From assembly GCA_038523925.1 (NCBI GenBank), contig JBCBIY010000001.1, positions 372,001-436,000 of the forward strand: 64,000 nucleotides of DNA. The letters run 5' to 3'. Every line of letters starts with the position of its first letter. Position 1 is the stretch's first letter. Positions 55,291-62,459 of this stretch are shown piece by piece. The DNA comes from JBCBWG01 sp038523925. Lineage in GTDB: Bacteria; Pseudomonadota; Alphaproteobacteria; Rhizobiales; Hyphomicrobiaceae. The notes under the pieces are model-generated. The model made no database searches, was not told the DNA's origin, and saw only the letters and a program-made list of their open reading frames with translations. The position numbers and the translations under genes are program-made.

Positions 55291-55461
55291 CTAGCTCCGA
55301 TTCTTGGGGAAACTTCTAGCGGCCTGTTTGACGGTTTCGGCAGCAACCGGCTCCAGTGCGACCGAGAAACTACGGAGGGCCTCGGCCGCCTTTGCGTCGC
55401 CTGCGCTCTCTTTCGATGCGGCGAAGGCTGTTAGCAACTCTTGGAACTTTGCGACTTTCAC
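55291..55461 (-). CDS. Small helical protein (56 aa) in ParA-like cassette
   Basis: A GTG at 55461 overlaps the ParA-like gene's stop (GTGA), a clear sign of translational coupling. The 56 residues are predicted helical, without membrane segment or cysteine, with an Ala/Glu/Lys-rich middle (ASKESAGDAKAAEALRSF) and a basic end. The pattern matches part of the next protein's N-terminus, so they may be distant relatives. No known family is recognised; a partner or adaptor of the ATPase is the most natural idea. A longer frame to 55506 lies inside the ATPase gene and is rejected. Confidence 0.65.
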   Translation of the reverse strand: MKVAKFQELLTAFAASKESAGDAKAAEALRSFSVALEPVAAETVKQAARSFPKNRS

Positions 55462-56822
55462 AACCCGGCCTCCTGCACGAGATGGTCCCGAAGCGCGTCG
55501 AACCACGGGCCCGCGTCACCGTAGTATGGAAGCGGAGCCTCTGGCGTCGCAAGCGCTTCGGCGAACAGTGTTCTCCGTGGGATTGCTGCAAAGTCGAGGA
55601 CCGGATCGCGGTCCGCGCCGCCGTTCAAGAGGAGGAGGCCACCGAGGTCGCGTCGCGCAAAAGCCATTGCGTCTTCTTCGCGCTTGACCAGACTTTGAGG
55701 CTGGTAGGTCATTGTCGGCAGCACGCCGCCGAGACGCAAGTGGGGATTAATCTGCCGAAACTTGCCAGCCTGGCGAATGTAGGACGCCACCCCTGTTGCT
55801 GACAAGCGATCGGCAATCGTCGGGACCAACATCATCGTGCTTGTGACCAGCGCATTGACATGGCCGCTTGCGAGCCGCGGTGGCGTATCGATGATGACGA
55901 CATCAAACGCCGCGCGCGCAGCGGATGTCAGGAGGACCTCTGCAAGCCGGAAGCGCGTGTCGATGCCGTCGCCCTCATCGAACAGGTACTTCACAAACAG
56001 GTCGTTTTCGACACTCGCCAGCCTGTAGTCGGTGCCGACGAAACGAGCTTTCGGAATTGCATCGTCTATGGGCAGCGCGACGTCCAAGAGTGTGTCGAAT
56101 GTGGCGTCGTCCTCCAGGAGACGGGTCGCATTCGCACCTTCCTCGATGAGCAGCCCGCTTACCCCGGACGCATTTGTAATCATCTGTGTCAGCGAGCCTT
56201 GATAGTCGAGGTCGATAATCAGGACCTTGCGACCTTCTTCGGCGAAGCTCGCAGCCAAGTTTGAAGCGGTCGTTGATTTCCCGACACCGCCCTTCTGGTT
56301 GCCAACAGAAATGATCAGAAGATCTTTATTTGCGATATCAGTCGCATAGCCTACTGGCGCACGCGGCTCGCGGAGTGACCAAAGATCGGCGCTTTGGCGC
56401 TCGAGCGATGAGCGCAGCCTAGCAAGACTGTCTTCGCGTTCCTTGATGAGCGCTTTGCGCTCTTCCAACTCTTGCCGTTGCTGTTCGACGCGCGCGCTTT
56501 GATCCGCGACAGTTCTATTCAGGTCCTGAACAGTGTCTTGTTGCGCTTCGTATCGGGCCCTCGCGCTGACGGCCTCGGCATTCGCCGATTTCGCCTTGGC
56601 CTGCGCCGACGTCGCTTCTCGCTCCGCCGTCTTAGCGGCTTGAGTTTGGTTGAGAAGATCCCGTTTGCGCGCACGCAACTCACTAGATTGGTAAAAATTC
56701 ATAATGAAACTTGCGAAGGCCAGGACTGCGATCAGGCCCCCAACGCCGAAAACAATTATGGCGTCCGGTACGCCCCAGCCTCGCAGAACTTCCTGGACCC
56801 ACCCAAAATCTAGCACCAGCAT
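55458..56822 (-). CDS. Membrane-anchored coiled-coil ParA/MinD-like ATPase
   Basis: The 454-residue protein has an N-terminal membrane helix (about 18-42), a long Ala/Glu/Arg-rich coiled coil (about 48-145), then a ParA-type ATPase: deviant Walker A KGGVGKST (177-184), Walker A' IIDLDYQGSLT and Walker B VVIIDTPPR. Ordinary ParA proteins lack the anchor and coil. ParA ATPases position DNA or protein cargo; a membrane-fixed one suggests a spatial or sensing role at the inner membrane. Base composition is lower than around it (lines 56641-56700 and 56701-56760 have 27 and 30 G/C of 60), a sign of transfer. It is the first gene of a three-gene cassette; an operator-like palindrome lies just upstream. 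No clear ribosome site precedes the ATG. Confidence 0.85.
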   Translation of the reverse strand: MLVLDFGWVQEVLRGWGVPDAIIVFGVGGLIAVLAFASFIMNFYQSSELRARKRDLLNQTQAAKTAEREATSAQAKAKSANAEAVSARARYEAQQDTVQDLNRTVADQSARVEQQRQELEERKALIKEREDSLARLRSSLERQSADLWSLREPRAPVGYATDIANKDLLIISVGNQKGGVGKSTTASNLAASFAEEGRKVLIIDLDYQGSLTQMITNASGVSGLLIEEGANATRLLEDDATFDTLLDVALPIDDAIPKARFVGTDYRLASVENDLFVKYLFDEGDGIDTRFRLAEVLLTSAARAAFDVVIIDTPPRLASGHVNALVTSTMMLVPTIADRLSATGVASYIRQAGKFRQINPHLRLGGVLPTMTYQPQSLVKREEDAMAFARRDLGGLLLLNGGADRDPVLDFAAIPRRTLFAEALATPEAPLPYYGDAGPWFDALRDHLVQEAGL

Positions 56823-56844
56823 CGCGTCAAATCGCTCAAAACAT

Positions 56845-56862
56845 CATACTGAGCACAGTATG
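56845..56862. promoter_or_regulatory. Palindrome upstream of ParA-like gene, overlapping a -10-like element
   Basis: CATACTG (56845-56851) and CAGTATG (56856-56862) form a 7-bp inverted repeat with a 4-base spacer, 23 bases before the ATPase start. On the minus strand TATGAT (56843-56848) overlaps it and resembles a -10 box. This fits a repressor site that autoregulates the cassette; no regulator gene is present. It is not a LexA box: the CTG/CAG spacing is 4, not 10. Confidence 0.45.
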
Positions 56863-56908
56863 TAACGGCGCAGTGGGCAACACCAGTGCTGAGGAGCAAC
56901 AGCCAGGC

Positions 56909-58522
56909 TTACGGCATGGGCAGGGCTTCGTGTTCGCGGAGCGTCTCGCCGGTGTCGGCGTCGACTTCGAACATTTTCACGCGGTAGCCCCAAAGATGGG
57001 CAACGTGCAGCAGCGTGCGGTCGCACTCGTTCTTGTCGAGCAGGATGCCGTTGCGGACGCGGTGGAACAGGTTGAGACGGCGCGTGCCTGAGAGGTCTGC
57101 GGAGACAACCTGAATGTCTGGGTCGCGCGCGCTGGTGTCGTACTGCTCGGCGAGCTTCCGGCGGATCGCGCGATAGCCGGCGTCGTCGTGAATGTCTTCA
57201 ACATGCAGGAACGGACTATCGGCGCGCTCGTGCAATTGGAACAGGCGGAACTGCCGGATCAGATGCGGCGACAGGTACTGCAGGATGAAGCTGTCGTCGC
57301 GGTAGTTTGCCCATGCATCCTTGAGGACAGGGATCGCATCTCCGGTGCCTGCGATATCCGGGAACCATTGGTGGTCTTCGTCGGTCGGGTCTTCGACGAT
57401 CCGCTGGATGTCGCGCATCATCGCAAAGCCGAGCGCATAGGGGTTGATGCCGCCGTAGTAGGGCGCGTCGAACGGTGGCTGCATGACGACGGACGAGTGC
57501 GAGTGCATGAACTCGAGCATCGTGCCTTCCGAGATCATGCCGCGGTCGTACATCCGGTTCAGGATCTCGTAATGGGTCCACGTCGCGCAGCCCTCGTTCA
57601 TGACCTTCGTCTGGCGCTGCGGATAAAAGTACTGCGCGAGCATGCGCACGATGCGCAGGAGTTCGCGCTTCCAGTCCTCGAGCTTCGGCGCGTGCTTCTC
57701 AAGAAAGTAGAGGATGTTTTCCTGCGGCAGGCCGAGTTCGGACTTGTCGCGCTTGGTCTCGGCGGCGGCGGCTTCGGCGTTCAACTCGGCGAGTTCTGAG
57801 CGTGGGACCGTGCGCCAGAGCTCGTTGTAAGTGGCTTCCTCATGCGCGCGGCGGCGGCGTTCTTTCTCGCGCTGGGAGCCGGCCGTGCGGCGCGGTTGCG
57901 GATGCCGGCTGATGCCCTGGTTCATCAACGCGTGCGCGCTGTCGAGCACGGCCTCAACGGCCTCAACGCCGAACTTCTCCTCGCATTCGGCGACGTACTC
58001 TTTAGCGAACGTGAGATAGTCGAGGATCGACGTCGCATCGGTCCACTGCTGGAACAGGTAATTGTTCTTGAAGAAGTGGTTATGGCCAATCGCTGCGTGC
58101 GCCATGACGAGCGTCTGCATCGTCATGGTGTTTTCTTCCATGATGTAATTGATGCACGGGTCGGAGTTGATCACCAGCTCGTAGGCGAGCGTGCGCCCGC
58201 CCTTGCGATAGGCCTGTTCTTCACGCGCGAAGTGTTTGCCGAACGACCAGTGGCGGTACATCGACGGCATGCCGATCGAGGCATACGCATCGAGCATCTG
58301 CTCCGACGAAATGACCTCGATCTGGTTCGGATAGATGTCGAGGCCCATCTCGCGGACGCCAATGTCTTCAATGGCGTCGTAGACCGTCTGGATCAGCGCG
58401 AAGTCCCACTCCGCGCCGTCAAATAACAGCGTCGACGACGTCGGTGGCACCTTCGGCGCCGGCAGCGGCGGCGCATCCGGCGGCGTCATCAGTTCAGCGG
58501 GTGTTTCGACAGAACTCGTCAT
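56909..58522 (-). CDS. spoVR: SpoVR-family protein
   Basis: The 537-residue protein is the SpoVR/YcgB type. Features include IEDIGVREMGLDIYPNQIEVIS, MYRHWSFGKHF, YELVINSDPCINYIMEEN and MNEGCATWTHYEILN. Its biochemical function is unknown; in endospore formers it affects cortex, and in proteobacteria it travels with the PrkA kinase and YeaH. It is the last gene of the prkA-yeaH-spoVR run (18 bases after yeaH). AGAGGAA precedes the ATG. Confidence 0.93.
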   Translation of the reverse strand: MTSSVETPAELMTPPDAPPLPAPKVPPTSSTLLFDGAEWDFALIQTVYDAIEDIGVREMGLDIYPNQIEVISSEQMLDAYASIGMPSMYRHWSFGKHFAREEQAYRKGGRTLAYELVINSDPCINYIMEENTMTMQTLVMAHAAIGHNHFFKNNYLFQQWTDATSILDYLTFAKEYVAECEEKFGVEAVEAVLDSAHALMNQGISRHPQPRRTAGSQREKERRRRAHEEATYNELWRTVPRSELAELNAEAAAAETKRDKSELGLPQENILYFLEKHAPKLEDWKRELLRIVRMLAQYFYPQRQTKVMNEGCATWTHYEILNRMYDRGMISEGTMLEFMHSHSSVVMQPPFDAPYYGGINPYALGFAMMRDIQRIVEDPTDEDHQWFPDIAGTGDAIPVLKDAWANYRDDSFILQYLSPHLIRQFRLFQLHERADSPFLHVEDIHDDAGYRAIRRKLAEQYDTSARDPDIQVVSADLSGTRRLNLFHRVRNGILLDKNECDRTLLHVAHLWGYRVKMFEVDADTGETLREHEALPMP

Positions 58523-58540
58523 TCCAGTTCCTCTTTCCCC

Positions 58541-59815
58541 CTACTCACTGGTCGCAAAGAGTTCGCGGAACACGGGGTAGATTTCGTTGGCGCCGGCAAC
58601 CCGGCGCATGGCGAACTGCGGGTGTTCGTCCTGCAGGTCCTCGTAGCCCGACCAGACAACCGACAGGAACGGTGCGATTGAATTCTCCGAGTAGGTCTCG
58701 ATGTAGGCGTAGTACTGGCAGATCGGCAGGATCTCGGCGCGGAGCATGGCGAGGCAGCGGGCCATGTCATCATCAAAGTTGTGCCCGTCGGAGGCTTGCG
58801 CGGCGTAGATGTTCCAGTCCTCGGGCGGGTAACGGTCGCGGACGACGGTCAGCATCTCGTCGAGCGCGGATGAGATGACCGTGCCGCCGGTCTCCGTGTT
58901 CCTGAAGAATGTCTCTTCATCGACGACCTGCGCTTCGGTCGTGTGGCGAATGAAGACGATGTCGACCTCGGCGTAGTGCCGCGAGAGGAACAGGTGGAGG
59001 AGCATGTAGAACCGCTTGGCGAGTTCCTTGAGGTCCTCCGTCATCGAGGCCGACACGTCCATCAGGCAGAACATCACCGCCTGCGTCTTCGGCTTCGGCC
59101 GCCGCTCATGGCGGTTGTACTGCATGTCGAGTGGATCGATGTAGCCGACGACCTTGCGCTGATAGGTCAGCGCTGCAAGCCGCTCCTTCAGCTCAAGAAG
59201 CTTCTTCGTGTCGACCGGTGTCTCGTCTTCGAGCGCTTTGATCTCGGCGTCCAGCTCTTCGATCTCGCGGATCGAGGGGCGGCGAAGCGCGATCCGCCGG
59301 GCCAGCGACTTTCGAAGTGTGCGCACGCGATTGAGCTTTGCTGGCGGGCCATCTGTCGTCAGGCCGGCGCGGACCGGTTCAGGCGACTTCAGGCTCTTGA
59401 GCTTGGCTTTGACAAGGTTTGGGAGTTCAAGGTCTTCGAAGAAGAGGTCGAGGAACTCGTCGCGCGACAATGCAAAGACAAAGTCGTCGTCGCCCTCGCC
59501 ACTGTCGGACCCCTTCTGGCCGCTGCCGCCGCCGCCTTGCTCCGGCTTGCGAATAACGTCGCCGCGCGAAAAGTCCTTGTTGCCTGGCAGGACGAAATCG
59601 CGCTCGCCGGTGTCGGAGCCGAGATGGAAGTTCGGCTCCTTCAGCGACTTGGTGCGAATGCGCACATTCTCGCCGCCCTCAACTTCAGAAATCTTGCGCT
59701 TCTTGATCGCGTCCTTGACCGCTTCGCGGATCTCGGTTTTCGCGCGCCGAATGAACCGCTGGCGGTTGCCAAGCGACTTCGCTTTCGGGTTCTTCCGGCG
59801 GTCGACGATGTGCAT
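58541..59815 (-). CDS. YeaH/YhbH-family protein (DUF444, VWA-like)
   Basis: The 424-residue protein has the N-terminal RRKNPKAKSLGNRQRFIRR, typical of YeaH/YhbH, a charged Gly-rich linker (about 115-150) and a VWA-like domain with the MIDAS-type DVSASM (near residue 250) and a threonine-rich GGTVIS. It is thought to partner with the PrkA kinase. The gene sits between prkA (110 bases) and spoVR. Confidence 0.92.
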   Translation of the reverse strand: MHIVDRRKNPKAKSLGNRQRFIRRAKTEIREAVKDAIKKRKISEVEGGENVRIRTKSLKEPNFHLGSDTGERDFVLPGNKDFSRGDVIRKPEQGGGGSGQKGSDSGEGDDDFVFALSRDEFLDLFFEDLELPNLVKAKLKSLKSPEPVRAGLTTDGPPAKLNRVRTLRKSLARRIALRRPSIREIEELDAEIKALEDETPVDTKKLLELKERLAALTYQRKVVGYIDPLDMQYNRHERRPKPKTQAVMFCLMDVSASMTEDLKELAKRFYMLLHLFLSRHYAEVDIVFIRHTTEAQVVDEETFFRNTETGGTVISSALDEMLTVVRDRYPPEDWNIYAAQASDGHNFDDDMARCLAMLRAEILPICQYYAYIETYSENSIAPFLSVVWSGYEDLQDEHPQFAMRRVAGANEIYPVFRELFATSE

Positions 59816-59925
59816 ATGCGTTCGCTTCGCTCAACGCGTTGGAATTGATTGGTGGTGGCTGGTCGCGGGGAGCGCGAACCGCAGCAGAAAGACGGTCGAC
59901 ACGCTCTCAACGACCAGCTCCGAAA

Positions 59926-61872
59926 TCAGCCTGACTTCTTCACGCGCATGTACCATTCGACGAGGCGACGGACCTGCATCGGTGTGTAGCCGCGCGCCAT
60001 CATGCGATCGACGAACTCTTCGTGCTTCTTGGCGGTTTCACCGTCCTGCTTGGCGCCGAACGAGATCACCGGCAGCAGATCCTCGACCTGGCTGAACATC
60101 CGCTTCTCGATGACTTCCCGGATCTTTTCGTAGCTCGTCCAGCTCGGGTTCTTGCCGGCGTTCTTAGCGCGCGCCCGCAGCGAGAATTTCACGACCTCGT
60201 AGCGGAAGTCTTTCGGGTTCGCGATGCCGGCTGGCTTCTCGATCTTGGAGAGCTCCTGATCGAGCAGCTGACGGTTCATGAGCTGGCCAGTGTCCGGATC
60301 CTTGAAGTCCTGATCCTCGATCCAGGCGTCAGCATAGGCGACGTACCGGTCGAAAAGGTTTTGCCCGAAGTCGTGATAGCTCTCGAGATAAGCCTTCTGA
60401 ATCTCGTTGCCGATGAACTCGGCGTACCGCGGCGCAAGCTCTTCCTTGATGAACTCGACGTAGCGGTCCTCGGTCTCCTCGGGCAATTGTTCGCGGCGGA
60501 TCGACTGCTCGAGCACATACATCAGGTGCACAGGGTCAGCGGCCACCTCGGAGGTGTCGTAGTTGAACGTCTCAGACAGCACCTTGTAGGCAAAGCGCGT
60601 CGACGTCCCGTCCATGCCTTCGTTAATGCCGGCCTCGTCGCGATACTCCTGCACGGTCTTTGCGTGCGGGTCGGTGTCCTTCAGGCTCTCTCCGTCGTAC
60701 ACGCGCATCTTCGAAAACAGCGACGAATTATCGTGCTCCTTAAGTCGCGTCAGCACCGAGAAGCGCGCAAGCATCTCAAGCGTGCCAGGCGCGCACGGGT
60801 GCTTGCCGACCTCTGATGTCGACAGAAGCTTCTCGTAGATCTTCTGCTCTTCAGAAACGCGCAGGCAGTAAGGCACCTGGATGACGCTGATGCGGTCCAG
60901 GAACGCTTCGTTGTTCTTGTTGGAGCGGAAGGACTGCCACTCGCTTTCGTTTGAGTGCGCGAGGATGATCCCGTGATAGGGCAGCGCGCCCACGTTCTCA
61001 GTCCCGACGTAAGAGCCTTCCTGGGTGGCCGTCAGCAGCGGGTGCAGCATCTTGAGCGGCGCCTTAAACATCTCGACGAACTCGAGAAGCCCCTGCGTCG
61101 TGCGGTTGAGACCGCCCGAGAACGAGTAGGCGTCGGCATCGTTCTGGCCGAAGAACTCGAGCTTGCGAATATCGACCTTGCCGACGAGCGCGGAGATATC
61201 CTGGTTGTTCTCGTCGCCGGGCTCGGTCTTTGAGATGCAGATCTGGCGCAGCCGCGACGGGTACAGCTTAACGACGGTGAACTTCGAGATATCGCCGCCG
61301 AATTCATCAAGCCGCTTGATCGCCCACGGGCTCATGAGCCCGGATAGCTTCCGCTGGGGAATGCCGTAGCGTTCTTCGAGCTGCGCACCCATCGACACCG
61401 GTTCGAAGAGCCCGAGCGGGCTCTCGAACACCGGCGAGATGTCTTCGCCGGCCTTTAGCGCATAGATCGGGCAGTGCTCCATCAGCTCTTTAAGCCGCTC
61501 GGCGAGCGATGACTTGCCGCCACCGACAGGCCCGAGCAGATAGAGCACCTGCTTGCGCTCTTCGAGCCCCTGTGCCGCATGCCGGAAGAAGCCGACGATC
61601 CGCTCGATCGTCTCCTCAAGGCCGTAGAAGTCCACGAAGGCCGGATAGACCTTGATCGTGCGGTTGAGAAAGACGCGGCCGAGCCGCGTGTCTTTGGCCG
61701 AGTCCACGAGTTCCGGCTCGCCAATCGCATCGATCATGCGTTCGGCCGCACTCGCATACATCATCGTGTCTTCGCGACAGCCCTCGAGGTAGTCCTTCAG
61801 GGACATCTCGCTGTGCTGTTGGCGCTCATAGGTCTTCGAGAAGACATCAAAGATCTCATCTTGCGTGGTCAT
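59926..61872 (-). CDS. prkA: PrkA-family AAA serine protein kinase
   Basis: The 648-residue protein has an AAA-type N-terminal domain with the P-loop LLGPVGGGKSSLAERLK (about residue 110) and HSNESEWQSF and FLDRISVIQVPYCLRVSEE later, then the C-terminal PrkA kinase-like domain (about 400-640). PrkA/YeaG responds to starvation and stress in other bacteria. It leads the prkA-yeaH-spoVR operon; the 587-base region upstream should hold its promoter. Confidence 0.95.
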   Translation of the reverse strand: MTTQDEIFDVFSKTYERQQHSEMSLKDYLEGCREDTMMYASAAERMIDAIGEPELVDSAKDTRLGRVFLNRTIKVYPAFVDFYGLEETIERIVGFFRHAAQGLEERKQVLYLLGPVGGGKSSLAERLKELMEHCPIYALKAGEDISPVFESPLGLFEPVSMGAQLEERYGIPQRKLSGLMSPWAIKRLDEFGGDISKFTVVKLYPSRLRQICISKTEPGDENNQDISALVGKVDIRKLEFFGQNDADAYSFSGGLNRTTQGLLEFVEMFKAPLKMLHPLLTATQEGSYVGTENVGALPYHGIILAHSNESEWQSFRSNKNNEAFLDRISVIQVPYCLRVSEEQKIYEKLLSTSEVGKHPCAPGTLEMLARFSVLTRLKEHDNSSLFSKMRVYDGESLKDTDPHAKTVQEYRDEAGINEGMDGTSTRFAYKVLSETFNYDTSEVAADPVHLMYVLEQSIRREQLPEETEDRYVEFIKEELAPRYAEFIGNEIQKAYLESYHDFGQNLFDRYVAYADAWIEDQDFKDPDTGQLMNRQLLDQELSKIEKPAGIANPKDFRYEVVKFSLRARAKNAGKNPSWTSYEKIREVIEKRMFSQVEDLLPVISFGAKQDGETAKKHEEFVDRMMARGYTPMQVRRLVEWYMRVKKSG

Positions 61873-61960
61873 GTCGCTCTCGCTTGCGCTTCGATCTTGT
61901 CACTGGCCGTCGGCAAGGCCGCAGCCGCTCCCGCATGACAATGCGCGCTTCGCATTGCCG

Positions 61961-61980
61961 TCCTGAATTTGTCGAAGGGC
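61961..61980. repeat. Short intergenic repeat-like motif
   Basis: TCCTGAATTTGTCGAAGGGC resembles the TCCTGAGCTTGTCGAAGGA-type element scattered between genes in many alphaproteobacteria (usually read as PFDKLRT in spurious frames). Only one copy was noticed in this window, so this rests on recall. Confidence 0.35.
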
Positions 61981-62361
61981 CGCGACGGCAGAGCCGCCCG
62001 TCCCCGTCGCTTCAACCTAACACACTCAAGGCCGCCGGGTGGCTGGATGCCATGTCGCGCGGCACGGTGTGCGGATACGTCTGATCCCGCGTTATTCATA
62101 CTACGGCAACAAGCGGCAGAACTGCGTCATCGACTGGGCAACTGCCGCAAACTTCAGCGTTTTCCGGCGTCGCGCCGGCGATGGTCTCACGAGATCGTGC
62201 AAGCCTCCGGCGATCGTGCGTACGGATAAGGCGCACACGGCTTGCGGCCTGAAATCATGAGGCAATTCGGAACGAGCCTTACGCGTCAGCCGTCGCTCAC
62301 TCCGACTCGGACGACGCGCGCTGTCTTCCAGATGGGATTGGAACGCGAGGCGCTTGGTTTT

Positions 62362-62382
62362 GTTGCGTGAATTTCATGCAAC
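62362..62382. promoter_or_regulatory. Operator-like palindrome GTTGCGTGA-N3-TCATGCAAC
   Basis: GTTGCGTGA (62362-62370) and TCATGCAAC (62374-62382) are inverted repeats with one mismatch and a 3-base centre. Such a 21-bp symmetric site suggests a dimeric regulator. It lies about 490 bases before prkA and just after the end of the STAND/TPR-type gene. Confidence 0.4.
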
Positions 62383-62459
62383 GCGGCGGCTGGGTCACGG
62401 CGCCGGGAAAAGTGCCGTCGCGATTGGCGGCTTGAGGAAAAGCCCGCGGTGAGCGCCGA

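Larger units (their letters stand above)
61873..62459. other. Long intergenic region upstream of prkA
   Basis: In this 587-base stretch I see no convincing gene on either strand. It holds a 7-bp hairpin (CAATGCG 61939-61945, CGCATTG 61951-61957), the short motif at 61961-61980, and a palindrome at 62362-62382 (separate entries). The prkA promoter is expected here, but I cannot point to a clear -35/-10 pair. Confidence 0.5.

Noticed and set aside
56845..56862. LexA (SOS) box
   Set aside because: The CTG and CAG halves are 4 bases apart, not 10.
62258..62371. A 37-codon plus-strand frame in the prkA upstream region
   Set aside because: No ribosome site, biased Arg/Thr composition, and it ends inside the palindrome.
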